64,000 bases of DNA, taken from Candidatus Tityobacter terrigena. GTDB taxonomy: Bacteria > Vulcanimicrobiota > Vulcanimicrobiia > Vulcanimicrobiales > Vulcanimicrobiaceae. A program made the translations under genes and the position numbers. The first letter of the stretch is position 1, and the number at the start of each line of letters is the position of its first letter. The stretch lies in assembly GCA_003156715.1 (NCBI GenBank), contig PMHO01000042.1, positions 124,899 through 188,898 of the forward strand, in the 5' to 3' direction. The notes beneath the pieces were generated by a model. The model made no database searches and was not told the DNA's origin. It worked only from the letters and a program-made list of their open reading frames with translations. Positions 7,883 to 17,052 of the stretch are shown piece after piece.

Positions 7883-9688
7883 TCACCGTTCGCCTAGATC
7901 GTCGTCTATGGACCGCGACCGAAAAGCAGTGGAATCCCAGCCCTCTTCCTTCGCATATGCCATCGCTTCGAGAGAGAGCGCACGTTTGGCCGGATCGTCG
8001 GAAAACAGCAGTGAAGCGCCATTGTCGCTAGTCGAGGCGATGGCCCGCAGGTGCTGCTCGGGTGTCATCGACAGCGGCGAGAAGGCGATAGGCGATCGAC
8101 TAAGGTTGAGGTCACCGTAGAGGTTGTCGACCAGATCGCGGTTGTCCATTTGGCACAGACCATAGTAGGGCGGACTCGTTGGGTTGAACGCGCCGTTGTG
8201 GCGGTTCGTGCCCGAACACTGGGGGTCCGTGCCGAGGCTAAAGGTGAACTCGATGGCGCGCAAGATCGAGCCCGCTATGTTGCGAGGCGTGTGATCGACG
8301 GTGTTCGGACTGGCAATGTAGGGTGAGATGATGAACAGCGGGATGCGATAGCCAAACTCGTAGGGGTCGTTCGGTGCGTCTGAGGGGCGCGGCGGAACGA
8401 CGTGATCGGGCCAACCGCCCCAGTCGTCCCACGTCAATAAGAGCAAGCTAGAGTTCCAGCAGGGGCCCTCACCGACGGCGTTGATGACCGACTCGACCCA
8501 CAGCGGGCCGAGGCCATTGGTGCCTGCTCCGTGGTCGGAATTAGCGACCGACGGCGTCACGTAGACGACTTGCGGGAGCGTGCACGAAGAGCCGCCCGCA
8601 GCAGCAAGAAACGCACTCGGCTCCGTCGGTGCCGAGCCGCCCGTGCCCGTATAAGTGCACCCAACAGTCGATGCTTGGCAAATGTGGCTGACGTCTTGAA
8701 CGGCGCTGACGACTCCGGTTCCCCAGCCGGTGCTCGAATAGTACGCCCACTTGAGCCCGGCGGCATTGAGGAGGTCGTACACGGTATCTATATCGACGCA
8801 GCTGCTGCCACCGCTGCTTCCCGTTTCGGGGTATTGGGCAGTCATATCGATGGTCGAGGCCGTCGTTGGCGACAGGCAGCCGCCGGAGTAGGTATCGACC
8901 AGGCTCGTTGGGTAGCCGCATTGAGCCGCGACCAGATAGCAATGCGATGTCGTGGACCCGCCTTCATTCGTCTGAAACGCTTCGTCGGCGAGGACCGCGA
9001 AGCCGCTCGACGAAGCGAGATTCCAGTACTTCTTGACGTTGGTGCAACTGCCACCATCACCACACGTCGCCGAGTTGTCCGCAACGTAGTTCATTGCGTT
9101 CGGCGTTATCGTAGTCCAACCGTTGTTCGGGCCGTACGCACCGGCACCGCTCCCGTCCATGTCTGAGACGAAGTTTGAGTGAAAATGGCCGGGCTCGTTG
9201 GACTCGCCCCCGAGCAGCGCCTGGGGCGAGAGAGTCGCCACACCACTTGGATACGCGGGAACCGACGTAGCGATGTTCGCGGTTGGAATCTGCGCGGCCG
9301 CGCCGCCGAAGAGTTCGTCAAACGAACGGTTTTCTTGAATGATGACGATGACGTGGGTAATCGGGTTGGTCGCCGGCTGTGGTCGTGCAGGCGGCGGCGC
9401 GCAGGCCTCAAGGAGGCGGAGGCGGTCGGCCGTCATCTCTTCCTGCAGCAACTTGATCGCCGTCTGAATACCCGACAGTTGGCCGGCCGTGCAGGCGCCG
9501 AGGTCCTGACAATTCCCGAGCAGCCTCTCCTCATCTGAAAGCCGCGCGCTGATACCGGCAAGCTCACTCTTCACGCTCTGGCATGTGTTGGGAGGCGCCG
9601 GCTCCGCGGCGCTTGCTATCGCGAACGCCGCGAGAACCGGTCCCACGACCTTTAGTAGCGTCCTTGAGTTGCCGGCCGACTTTCTCAT
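7883..9688 (-). CDS. Secreted phosphoesterase (phospholipase C / acid phosphatase family)
   Basis: 601 residues. The start is followed by a signal peptide (residues about 8-28). Residues 30-95 form a charged helical region with several cysteines and coiled-coil character. The phosphoesterase domain starts near residue 112 with THVIVIIQENRSFDELFG, the hallmark of the bacterial phospholipase C and acid phosphatase family (PF04185), where the Glu and Asn bind metal. Later hallmarks are FAVLADEAF, then VNSDHG-like NSDHGAGTNGLGPLWV, TWDDWGGWPDHVVPP and RIPLFIISPY near residues 385-465. It should hydrolyse phosphate esters or phospholipids outside the cytoplasm. It stands alone and I see no maturation partner. 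Confidence 0.85.
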   Translation of the reverse strand: MRKSAGNSRTLLKVVGPVLAAFAIASAAEPAPPNTCQSVKSELAGISARLSDEERLLGNCQDLGACTAGQLSGIQTAIKLLQEEMTADRLRLLEACAPPPARPQPATNPITHVIVIIQENRSFDELFGGAAAQIPTANIATSVPAYPSGVATLSPQALLGGESNEPGHFHSNFVSDMDGSGAGAYGPNNGWTTITPNAMNYVADNSATCGDGGSCTNVKKYWNLASSSGFAVLADEAFQTNEGGSTTSHCYLVAAQCGYPTSLVDTYSGGCLSPTTASTIDMTAQYPETGSSGGSSCVDIDTVYDLLNAAGLKWAYYSSTGWGTGVVSAVQDVSHICQASTVGCTYTGTGGSAPTEPSAFLAAAGGSSCTLPQVVYVTPSVANSDHGAGTNGLGPLWVESVINAVGEGPCWNSSLLLLTWDDWGGWPDHVVPPRPSDAPNDPYEFGYRIPLFIISPYIASPNTVDHTPRNIAGSILRAIEFTFSLGTDPQCSGTNRHNGAFNPTSPPYYGLCQMDNRDLVDNLYGDLNLSRSPIAFSPLSMTPEQHLRAIASTSDNGASLLFSDDPAKRALSLEAMAYAKEEGWDSTAFRSRSIDDDLGER

Positions 9689-9784
9689 TACGCCTACCTC
9701 TGACTGCGAATTCTACACCGCGATCGGGAAGCAGTAGGAGTCCGAGCACGGCAGGTTGGCTTCGTCAGAACCTTTACATCACCT

Positions 9785-10395
9785 TACGGTCGTGCCGCCG
9801 AGCTCACCGCGTCGCCGATCGGCTCCAATTCCAGAGCCGTGAGCGCTTCGGCCACGGCCTCCTGCGATGTGAGTAGCGCGCCCTCGGCGCTTGCGACCGG
9901 CGATGGCCTCCTCGAACAGTTGTTGACGAAGTGATGACCAGAGAAGCTGATCCGATGATTCTCGTATCGGTACGGTGCCGGGATAGCCAATGCGCTCGTT
10001 TAACGCACGAACAAATCCCACGATCCTCGCCGCTGCATAGCCAGCTCACGGAGAGCGACTGCGAGCGCGGCGATGTCACACGGATTCGTGTTCGCGCCTT
10101 CGTCGCGAAGCGCGTGTCCGAGCAACTCCCGCGCAGAGATAGTCGCGCCTGCGACATCGCCCAACAGGAGTCGCAACCTCATGGCAATCCTTAGGCCCTC
10201 GATCGCAACTACGAGTACCGAGCCGAATTCGCTATCCGTGTTTTCTGGGCCATCTCGAGCGCGAGAGGTGCGTTGCCCGCTGCATGCTCAATGAGGCAAC
10301 GTCTAAGATAGCACCGGCCCACCACAAAGAATCTATCGCCAAAAGATAACGCGATGGCTTCCGCCTCAGTGACATCCCCGCGCGCCTCGGCGCGC
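9785..10395 (-). pseudogene. C-terminal remnant of a TPR-containing STAND regulator
   Basis: Reading the minus strand across frames gives a continuous protein-like series. GDVTEAEAIALSFGDRFFVV leads to IEHAAGNAPLALEMAQ. A frame change near 10205 continues as IEGLRIAMRLRLLLGDVAGA and ALAVALRELAMQRRG. After a stop, other frames give LWSSLRQQLFEEAIA and LLTSQEAVAEALTALE. This order, TPR-like helices followed by an LTSQEAVAEAL-type tail, matches the end of large ATPase/TPR regulators such as the one at 34226 (MTEDQAVEVVRS). At least two frameshifts and a stop make it a pseudogene; the ATPase half is absent. Confidence 0.5.
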
Positions 10396-10476
10396 TGTCG
10401 CCGTCGGTCATCCCACTTTCGGCTGCGGAGTGCTCCCGTTCGCGTTCGCGAGCGGGCGCTTCGCGCGCACGACGTG

Positions 10477-10983
10477 CTAGGGCGCCTTATTCGCTGGCGC
10501 TTTGCGCGCTTCGTCGATGGCGAAGTTATCCTCGATGCTGTCGGCGATCAGCGAAAGGAGGTTGCGTGCGCAAGCGGCGGCGATCCGGGCGCCGACGACG
10601 GCGTCGAAACCGGCGCCTATCAATCCGAGCGGCGGCTCATAAGAGCCCTCGAGCACGAGATAGAAGGCGTTGTAGTCCTCGTCCCCCTCGACGCGCAACT
10701 CGCCGGAAAACAACGGAAAGGGTCCGGGTTTTTCCGGCGCCCATTGCACGCGGTAGCGCGACTCCATGTCGCCCGCGAGGTGAGCGGATTGCAAGGTCAC
10801 GATGACCGAGCGTTCGAGTCGCAGCGTTTCCCTAATTCCGGGAACGCCAATCTCAAGGAAGAGCGGAAGCTTCGCCGTATCGCCGTCGCCTTTGCCGTGC
10901 TCGCGAAAAAAATCGCGCAGGCGGTGCGCCGATTGCGCCGGGGGGCATGTGACGAGGGTCCGCTGGCTAATTCGAGTCGACAT
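10477..10983 (-). CDS. SRPBCC-like lipid-binding-fold protein
   Basis: 168 residues from an ATG preceded by GGAGAG, 26 codons inside a longer frame; the longer version would start in the zwf promoter region. It reads as a soluble protein with alternating beta strands: SVIVTLQSAHLAGDMESRYR, then YNAFYLVLEGSYEPP, then a long C-terminal helix (ARIAAACARNLLSLIADSIE). This is the layout of the SRPBCC/START-like fold, whose members bind hydrophobic ligands. No catalytic residues are evident. It is divergently transcribed from zwf with 56 bases between starts, so the two may share regulation. Confidence 0.55.
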   Translation of the reverse strand: MSTRISQRTLVTCPPAQSAHRLRDFFREHGKGDGDTAKLPLFLEIGVPGIRETLRLERSVIVTLQSAHLAGDMESRYRVQWAPEKPGPFPLFSGELRVEGDEDYNAFYLVLEGSYEPPLGLIGAGFDAVVGARIAAACARNLLSLIADSIEDNFAIDEARKAPANKAP

Positions 10984-11039
10984 GGCTCTCCATACGTCGT
11001 GAAAGGGTTGGTGAGGCGTATGGTAGCATTCCGGCGATC

Positions 11040-12536
11040 GTGGAGAACGCCTGTGCGGCACCCCCTTGCACGCTGGTCATATTCGGCGCAGCGGGCGACC
11101 TGACCAAACGACTCCTCGTGCCCGCGATCTATAATCTCGCCGGCGGCCGGCTGCTCGATGACGGCTTGCGGATCGTCGGTGCGGACCATCACGAGCGGAC
11201 CGCCGACACATGGCGCGCCGAACTCTCCGCCGCCCTTGAGAGCTTCACGCGCGATCCGAACGCGGAGTTCCATCCCGATCGCATCGACGCGTCCACCTGG
11301 GACTGGGTCGCCGAGCGCCTCGACTACGTCGTCTTCGACTTCGAACACCCCGGCGACTACGGCAAGCTCAAAGAACGGTTGGCGCAGAGCCACACGGGCA
11401 GCGCGATCTTCTATCTCGCCGTTTCGGCGCGATTCTTTGGCACGATCGTGGACGGGTTGGGGGCCGCGGGCCTGCTCGTGGAGAGCGGGGGCGAATTTGG
11501 GCGCGTCGTGATCGAGAAGCCCTTCGGTTCCGATCTAGCCACGGCACGCGAACTCAACGCACGCGTCCTTAAGGATGCCGCCGAGCGGCAGATCTACCGC
11601 ATCGATCACTTTCTCGGCAAGGAACCGGTGCAGGGAATCGCGGCGCTGCGTTTTGGCAACGGCGCCTTCGAGCCGCTGCTACGACGCGAGTACGTCGACT
11701 CCGTTCAAATCACCGCCGCAGAAACGATCGGCGTGGAGCATCGCGGGTCGTTCTACGAGCCAACCGGAGCGCTGCGCGACATGGTGCCCAATCATCTCTT
11801 CAGCCTACTGACGATGGTCGCGATGAATGCGCCGGCGTCGTTCGATGCCGAAGCCGTTCGCGACGAAAAGGCGCGGCTAATGAAAGCGATCCGGCCTGTT
11901 GCCCCGCAGCACGCCGTGCGCGGGCAATACGGTCCCGGCACAATGAACGGCCAACCCGTGCCCGGATATCGCCAGGAGGAGCGGGTCGCCCCCGACAGCT
12001 GCACGGAAACCTACGCCGCGCTGCGGCTGGAGATCGAGGGCCCGCGCTGGGACGGCGTGCCGTTTTACCTGCGCACCGGAAAGCGGCTCGCCGGCCATCG
12101 CACGACGATCGCGATCTGTTTACGGCCGGGGCCGCACGAACTTTTTGGGCAGCCCGAGCACTGCGTCGCAACGAACGTGCTGACAATCCGTATCGCGCCG
12201 AACCCCGGGACGACGACGGACTTCCGTGCGAAGGCACCTGGGCCGGTGATGCGGCTTGGGCGCGCGCGCAGCGTTTTCGAATACGAGCGCTGCTTCGACG
12301 AAAAGCCGACGGTCGGGTACGAGACACTGCTCTATCACTGCATGATCGGCAACACGCTGCTCTTCCAGCGTGATGACATGATCGAGGCGAGCTGGGCCGC
12401 CGTACAGCCGGTGCTCGACGCCTGGGGGACATCCAAGGAAGCGCCCCAAATCTACCCTCCCGGCAGCGAGGGGCCGGCTGCGGCCGACGAGCTGCTCGCG
12501 GGTGACGGCAGGCGCTGGTTGCCGCTTGAGTCTTAG
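11040..12536 (+). CDS. zwf: Glucose-6-phosphate 1-dehydrogenase
   Basis: 498 residues, the usual length. It oxidises glucose 6-phosphate to 6-phosphogluconolactone with NADP or NAD, the entry step of the oxidative pentose phosphate pathway, in the cytoplasm. The N-terminal nucleotide-binding motif is VIFGAAGDLTKRLL (residues 12-25). The family signature RIDHFLGKE lies near residues 186-194, with the catalytic histidine following in the ETIGVEHRGSFYEPTGALRD region near residue 235. A GTG start at 11040 is used; no in-frame ATG lies upstream and the N-terminus aligns with the family. It is not in an operon with 6-phosphogluconolactonase or gnd here. Confidence 0.93.
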   Translation: MENACAAPPCTLVIFGAAGDLTKRLLVPAIYNLAGGRLLDDGLRIVGADHHERTADTWRAELSAALESFTRDPNAEFHPDRIDASTWDWVAERLDYVVFDFEHPGDYGKLKERLAQSHTGSAIFYLAVSARFFGTIVDGLGAAGLLVESGGEFGRVVIEKPFGSDLATARELNARVLKDAAERQIYRIDHFLGKEPVQGIAALRFGNGAFEPLLRREYVDSVQITAAETIGVEHRGSFYEPTGALRDMVPNHLFSLLTMVAMNAPASFDAEAVRDEKARLMKAIRPVAPQHAVRGQYGPGTMNGQPVPGYRQEERVAPDSCTETYAALRLEIEGPRWDGVPFYLRTGKRLAGHRTTIAICLRPGPHELFGQPEHCVATNVLTIRIAPNPGTTTDFRAKAPGPVMRLGRARSVFEYERCFDEKPTVGYETLLYHCMIGNTLLFQRDDMIEASWAAVQPVLDAWGTSKEAPQIYPPGSEGPAAADELLAGDGRRWLPLES

Positions 12537-12689
12537 ACGACCTCGGCCGCTTGACTACGGCCGGTCTCGTCGACCGACGACGCGCCACCGACACAGGGCA
12601 CGCTCCAGCCGGCATTGCCGTCGCGGCGACGGGAAGGTCCGGTTTGCCGAATACCACGCCGGCAAGTTCACGTGGATTTTAGAAGCGGG

Positions 12690-12785
12690 TATGCTTCGCA
12701 GCGACCAGCGATCGACCATGGCGCGGAGGTCGGCTGACTTTAACGGGCTTGGCGAGGTAGTCGTCCATTCCGCGGACGGGCGCAA
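12690..12785 (-). pseudogene. Receiver-domain remnant (hybrid kinase or response regulator tail)
   Basis: On the minus strand, one frame reads GMDDYLAKPVK and, after a frameshift, the next reads KSADLRAMVDRWSL. Together these match the end of CheY-like receiver domains, where the conserved lysine-proline pair is followed by a final helix. It is a typical tail of hybrid histidine kinases. The rest of the domain cannot be read in any frame, so this is a short relic. Confidence 0.5.
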
Positions 12786-12869
12786 GCTTGAGACTTTGCG
12801 CGCGCGCTTGTGTGCGTGCATCGCAGTGGAACACATCGTCGATAGTGCGAACTTGAGAAGCGTGCTAGC

Positions 12870-13067
12870 GTGGGGTTTCGGGCGCTCGAGAATGCTGAGG
12901 CCCTTGAAGCCCTTCGACGCATCACCTCGCGCCTTCGCATTGTTGCCAAGGCGGACCATGCCTCCAGTGCCGCGGAGCGATCCTACGTCGATCGGATTGC
13001 CTCGTTCGGGGTTCCCAATCGGATCGACATCACCGAGATAACCGGGCGGTGCTCCAGTATCAACTGA
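12870..13067 (+). CDS. Small hypothetical protein, possibly TerB-like
   Basis: 65 codons from a GTG, with regular high-GC third positions. The translation is helical: ENAEALEALRRITSRLRIVA, then KADHASSAAERSYVDRIASF. The second part loosely recalls the ADG-x-x-x-x-ER pattern of TerB-like helical domains. There is no strong ribosome-binding site, so this may be a fragment rather than a gene. The rest of the stretch from the end of zwf to the oxidase operon has no other supported gene. Confidence 0.3.
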   Translation: MGFRALENAEALEALRRITSRLRIVAKADHASSAAERSYVDRIASFGVPNRIDITEITGRCSSIN

Positions 13068-13258
13068 CCGATTCAGCACTCAAGGACCAGCGTAGCGACC
13101 GAGGGTTCGCGTTTCCCCATGGCGCAGTCTCTTGGCGCATCGAACCCCAAGCCGGCGTGAGCACGTTTGTGAGGAAAAGGAAGGGCCGAACTGCTAGATT
13201 TCACTCTGGTTGACGATCCCGATCACCAACGTTCGCCAATGACGAAAGGAAACAAGAG

Positions 13259-13384
13259 ATGAACGAGCCGGCCTCCCAGCACGACGAGCCATTACGGGCG
13301 ACACTCGGTTTCGTGATCACGATCGGAGGGCTGTTTACCGTTGGTTGGTTCTTGATGTTTTTCTTATTGCGGGATCGGTGGTAG
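13259..13384 (+). CDS. Cytochrome c oxidase subunit IIa (ba3 type)
   Basis: A 41-residue protein with a charged N-terminus (MNEPASQHDEPLRA) and one transmembrane helix (FVITIGGLFTVGWFLMFFLL), ending in RDRW. It sits immediately upstream of subunit II, as in ba3-type oxidases, where this single-helix subunit packs in place of part of subunit II. The ATG follows GAAAGGAAACAAGAG, a good ribosome-binding site. It opens the four-gene oxidase operon. Identification rests on size, topology and position. Confidence 0.75.
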   Translation: MNEPASQHDEPLRATLGFVITIGGLFTVGWFLMFFLLRDRW

Positions 13385-13387
13385 CGC

Positions 13388-13855
13388 GTGCACATCCATC
13401 GCTCGGAGCGGATTTGGTTGACGTTCGGCCTCGCGATGATGGCCGTCTTTCTGGCGACCATCACGACCGCGGCGGTCGTCGATGGAATCGTGCCGCCCAG
13501 CAACGTCCAGACCATCGATCCAGCAAAGGTTTCGCAGACGCCGCCGTTCGACCACCCGGGTCTGCACAAGCTGGCCAACGGCTCGTATGAGGCCTACTAT
13601 GTTGCGCATATCTTCTCGTTCGAACCCCACCACCTTTCGGTTCCGCTGGGCGCCCACGTGACGTTCTACGTCACCAGCACCGACGTCGAGCACGGATTCA
13701 GCGTCCCGGAGACGGGCATCAACACGATGGTGACGCCCGGTTGGGTGAGCACGGTCTCGCACACGTTTACCAAGCCCGGCAAGTACCTTCTCGTCTGCAA
13801 CGAGTACTGCGGCGCCGGACATCAACTGATGGCTGACGCGATCGAGGTTCGCTGA
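13388..13855 (+). CDS. Cytochrome c oxidase subunit II (ba3 type, CuA)
   Basis: 155 residues with one N-terminal transmembrane helix (about residues 9-31) and an extracytoplasmic cupredoxin domain. The dinuclear CuA ligands are all present: His102 in DVEHGF and the C-terminal loop Cys137, Glu139, Cys141, His145 and Met148 (VCNEYCGAGHQLM). It accepts electrons from a c-type cytochrome or blue copper protein and passes them to subunit I. The short length and single helix are typical of B-type (ba3) oxidases. The GTG start lies three bases after the IIa stop, and its TGA overlaps the ATG of subunit I. Confidence 0.9.
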   Translation: MHIHRSERIWLTFGLAMMAVFLATITTAAVVDGIVPPSNVQTIDPAKVSQTPPFDHPGLHKLANGSYEAYYVAHIFSFEPHHLSVPLGAHVTFYVTSTDVEHGFSVPETGINTMVTPGWVSTVSHTFTKPGKYLLVCNEYCGAGHQLMADAIEVR

Positions 13856-15537
13856 TGAGCACCATCTCCGGAACCGGCTCCGCCGGCTCAACCGATCCCG
13901 GCTTCGCGATGCGCTACTCGGTCGCGAGCGAGAATCTCCTGGTCCTGGCGCACATCTATACGGCCACGGCGGCCCTGACCGTGGGGGCGTTGTTCGGCCT
14001 GCTCCAAGGGTTCTCGCGAGCCAACTTCCTGGCGTTGCCGGCCCAGTTCGACTACTACCGGATTCTCACGGCTCACGGCGTGCTGATGGCGCTGGTTTTT
14101 ACCACCTTCTTCATCTGCGGCCTGATGACGTTCGCGACCTACCGCTCGATCCCACGAATTCGTTCGGTGCGACTGGGTTGGACCGGTTACTGCATCATGC
14201 TGGTCGGAACTCTGATGGCGGCGTCGGAAATTCTGGCCGGCAACGCGACGGTGCTCTACACAATGTATGCGCCGCTGAAGGCAGATCCGCTCTTCTACCT
14301 TGGGGCGACCCTACTCGTTGCCGGAACCTGGTTCGTCGCCGCGGACATTCTTCGAAACGTCATATCGTTTGGTCGTAACAACCCCGGCAAGCGTATTCCT
14401 CTGCCGGCTCACGCCTGCGCCTGCACGTTCGTGATGTGGATCATCGCCACGGTCGGTATCGTGGTGGAGATGCTGCTCCTGATTCCCTGGTCGCTTGGCT
14501 GGACCTCAGGCATCGACGTTTCGCTGAGCAGGATGCTCTTCTGGTATTTCGGCCACCCGCTGGTCTACTTCTGGATCATGGGTGCCTACTTAATCTGGTA
14601 CAATGTCATTCCGACCACCTACGGCGGAAAAGTCTTCAGCGACTCGCTCACACGCCTGGCATTCCTCCTGTTGTTGGTACTTTCGACGCCGGTCGGGATC
14701 CACCATCAGTTCCTCGAACCGGGCGTTTCCGCTGGTTGGAAGTGGTTACACACTTTGACGACGTATGGCGTGGTTATCCCCTCGTTCATGACGGCCTTTG
14801 CCATCTTCGCGAGTTTCGAAATCGCTGCCCGGCGGGCCGGCGTGCGCGGGTTCGTGGCCACGGTGCGTTGGCTGCCGTGGACGGATCCGGTTTTCACGGG
14901 CTCTGCGCTCGGCATGTTGCTCTTTATCTTCGGTGGCTTCGGCGGTATCGTAAATTCCTCGTATAGCATGGACGTGCTGGTCCATAACACGATGTGGATA
15001 GTCGGGCACTTCCACGTCACGGTTGGCGGCCCCGTCGCGCTCAGCTTCATCGGCGCGGCGTATAAGCTCGTCCCCGCGCTCACCGGGCGCAAGCTCTACG
15101 CTCCGAAACTGGCTCTCGCCCAGACCTGGATGTGGTTCATCGGCATGCTGTTGATGTCGACCTCAATGCACATCGCCGGCTTGCTCGGCTCGCCACGCCG
15201 CACATCCGACGTGACGTACTTCGGTGCCGCCGGGGCTCAGTCGTGGCACGGCGAGATGGTCTTCGCTGCTATCGGGGGGACGCTGCTCTTTATCAGCGTC
15301 CTCATGTTCGTTGTAGTCGCGGTGGGCACGCGTCTGCTCAACGAGCCCGAAACTCAGCGCGAAGCCTTTGCGTTCGCACCGGCAGAAGAGGAATCTATGC
15401 CGACGGCACCAGCTTTCGACTGGCTGGGGCGCTGGGCCACGGTCGCGGTTGTGCTAGCGGTGCTAGCTTACATGGGGCCGCTTCACGATCAACTCTCGGT
15501 GCGCCACTTCCTAGCGCCTGGAATGCGCACCTGGTAG
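13855..15537 (+). CDS. Cytochrome c oxidase subunit I (ba3 type)
   Basis: 560 residues with about 13 transmembrane helices. It reduces oxygen to water at the heme-copper centre and pumps protons. Visible ligands are His74 for the low-spin heme (LTAHGVLM), His234 of CuB in FGHPLVYFW with the tyrosine that is cross-linked in this family, His283 and His284 of CuB (GIHHQ), and His385 and His387 for the two hemes (VGHFHVTVG). Sequences around HPLVYFW and the YGGK segment match B-type oxidases, which work at low oxygen. The start overlaps the subunit II stop (TGATG). Confidence 0.93.
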   Translation: MSTISGTGSAGSTDPGFAMRYSVASENLLVLAHIYTATAALTVGALFGLLQGFSRANFLALPAQFDYYRILTAHGVLMALVFTTFFICGLMTFATYRSIPRIRSVRLGWTGYCIMLVGTLMAASEILAGNATVLYTMYAPLKADPLFYLGATLLVAGTWFVAADILRNVISFGRNNPGKRIPLPAHACACTFVMWIIATVGIVVEMLLLIPWSLGWTSGIDVSLSRMLFWYFGHPLVYFWIMGAYLIWYNVIPTTYGGKVFSDSLTRLAFLLLLVLSTPVGIHHQFLEPGVSAGWKWLHTLTTYGVVIPSFMTAFAIFASFEIAARRAGVRGFVATVRWLPWTDPVFTGSALGMLLFIFGGFGGIVNSSYSMDVLVHNTMWIVGHFHVTVGGPVALSFIGAAYKLVPALTGRKLYAPKLALAQTWMWFIGMLLMSTSMHIAGLLGSPRRTSDVTYFGAAGAQSWHGEMVFAAIGGTLLFISVLMFVVVAVGTRLLNEPETQREAFAFAPAEEESMPTAPAFDWLGRWATVAVVLAVLAYMGPLHDQLSVRHFLAPGMRTW

Positions 15538-15550
15538 CCAGGAAGCGCCG

Positions 15551-16252
15551 ATGTTCGTGACACCATTCGTGCCGACGATGCAAATCGGCGATGCGGTTCC
15601 GGGCACGCGGCTCATCGATCAGACCGGTCGAGCGATCTCGCTGCAGGCCTTTCGAGGCAGCACGCTTGTCATTTCGTTCATCTACACGCGTTGCCCCGAC
15701 CCGCGCGAATGCCCGCTCGTATCGGCCAAGTTCAAGCAGCTACAAAATGACCTTCGCACAGCGCCCGTCCATCTTGTCGAGCTCACGTTGGACCCCAAGC
15801 ACGACAGTGCGGCGGTCTTGCGCCGATACGGGGCATACTTCGACGCCAATCCGCGGCGCTGGACCCTCGCGACGGGTCGACCCGACGACGTGCGCGAGCT
15901 CGAGCAGCGCCTAGGCGTGTTCGTCGCAGCGGGCACACCGTCCGAGCCGATCGTGCACACCGAAAGCGTCGTGCTCATCGACGACGCGGGACGCATCGCC
16001 GACCGGATCGACGGCGTGAGCTGGAACGTGGACGACGTTGCGGCGCGAGCGCGGGCGCTTTCGGGCACACAAGCCAACGCAATTGCGTTGCTGCGGCTCG
16101 CGCTCTCGCGTGGCGTGAGCGCGTTGTGCGGCAGTGGAGGCGTGGCCGGTATATCCGTGGGCGCGGCGCTCCTCCTATTTGCCGCCATCATTGGGGCCTT
16201 CGGAATCGGCATCGCTCGCATCTTCCGCATGAATTTCAAGTCCCCAGATTGA
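15551..16252 (+). CDS. SCO1/SenC-family copper chaperone
   Basis: 233 residues. A thioredoxin fold carries the copper-binding cysteines Cys48 and Cys54 in TRCPDPREC (a CX5C spacing, seen in several bacterial SCO proteins) and the third ligand, a histidine, in IVHTESVVLID near residue 138. It should help deliver copper to CuA of subunit II. Unlike many SCO proteins there is no N-terminal membrane anchor. Instead a glycine-rich helix near residues 195-220 (AGISVGAALLLFAAIIGAFG) could anchor the C-terminus, an inverted arrangement for the family. The ATG follows AGGAAG, 13 bases after subunit I. Confidence 0.85.
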   Translation: MFVTPFVPTMQIGDAVPGTRLIDQTGRAISLQAFRGSTLVISFIYTRCPDPRECPLVSAKFKQLQNDLRTAPVHLVELTLDPKHDSAAVLRRYGAYFDANPRRWTLATGRPDDVRELEQRLGVFVAAGTPSEPIVHTESVVLIDDAGRIADRIDGVSWNVDDVAARARALSGTQANAIALLRLALSRGVSALCGSGGVAGISVGAALLLFAAIIGAFGIGIARIFRMNFKSPD

Positions 16253-17052
16253 GAAAATCTGGCTTCGTGTTTCCGAATGTTCCCGCCGTTTCCGACCAGT
16301 TTCAGAACGCTTCGTGGGAAATATGAGACGAGTGAGGCGACCCTCGGCGGCACGCGCGCCTTTGCGAGCGAGGATGTCACCGGCGAAAAACCTACGTTCT
16401 TACGGGCACGTGGCTGGAAGCGCCTCGTGTCGGACGCTCTGACGCTACTGGATCGGAGGAAGATCCCGACTGCGGCAAGCGCGATCCGTACATTGGCATT
16501 GCACCGCGCCGTCGAGCTCCGGCCGTCCTCGACGCGCACCCGCAAGTCATTGCGAGTCCTAGGCCGCAAACGCAAAGTCCGTGCAAAGAAGTCTGTTCTA
16601 CGATAAGGTTGAGCGAGGCGCCGCAGCGACCATGTGATGTGACCCCGCCGTTCCTGGGCACCTTAGGCGGTTATTCGGGACTGCCTTAGGGTGACCAGCT
16701 CCCAACGGGGCCACGTCATGCTGGCAACTTGTAGCCATCCGTTTGGCCATGCCGCTCGAGGTCGCCGAGCCGATCATATGACCGCCGCGTTTGGCCTTAA
16801 GCACGGCCGATTGGCGCCATATCTCATCGGCAAGAGCACTCCGGCTTAGTAACCGCGCGCCGTTGCGCGTCGAGTGCGGCAAAAGGCGCGGCAATGTGCC
16901 CGTTCATGTCCAAGTCGGAGTCGATTCGTCAGCCTCCGCACAGTCACTCCTTGTCACGTGGTGACGCGAGCCTCCGGGCGCCGCCTGTCCGGCCTTTCGA
17001 AAGGGGATCCGTTCGCGAGCGGACATAACCAACGAATCGGGAGGTGCTTGCC
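16253..17052. other. No supported gene
   Basis: About 800 bases. The longest plus frame (16277-16606) ends in a basic tail and has fair codon use but no recognisable domain; minus frames are shadows. No insertion-sequence end, RNA gene or strong terminator was recognised. Confidence 0.45.

Noticed and set aside
10354..11103. Plus-strand 249-codon frame opposite the SRPBCC-like gene
   Set aside because: No recognisable domain, runs into the zwf start, and codon pattern fits the minus-strand gene.
15682..16575. 297-codon minus frame across the SCO gene
   Set aside because: Shadow of the SCO gene; no start context and no domain.
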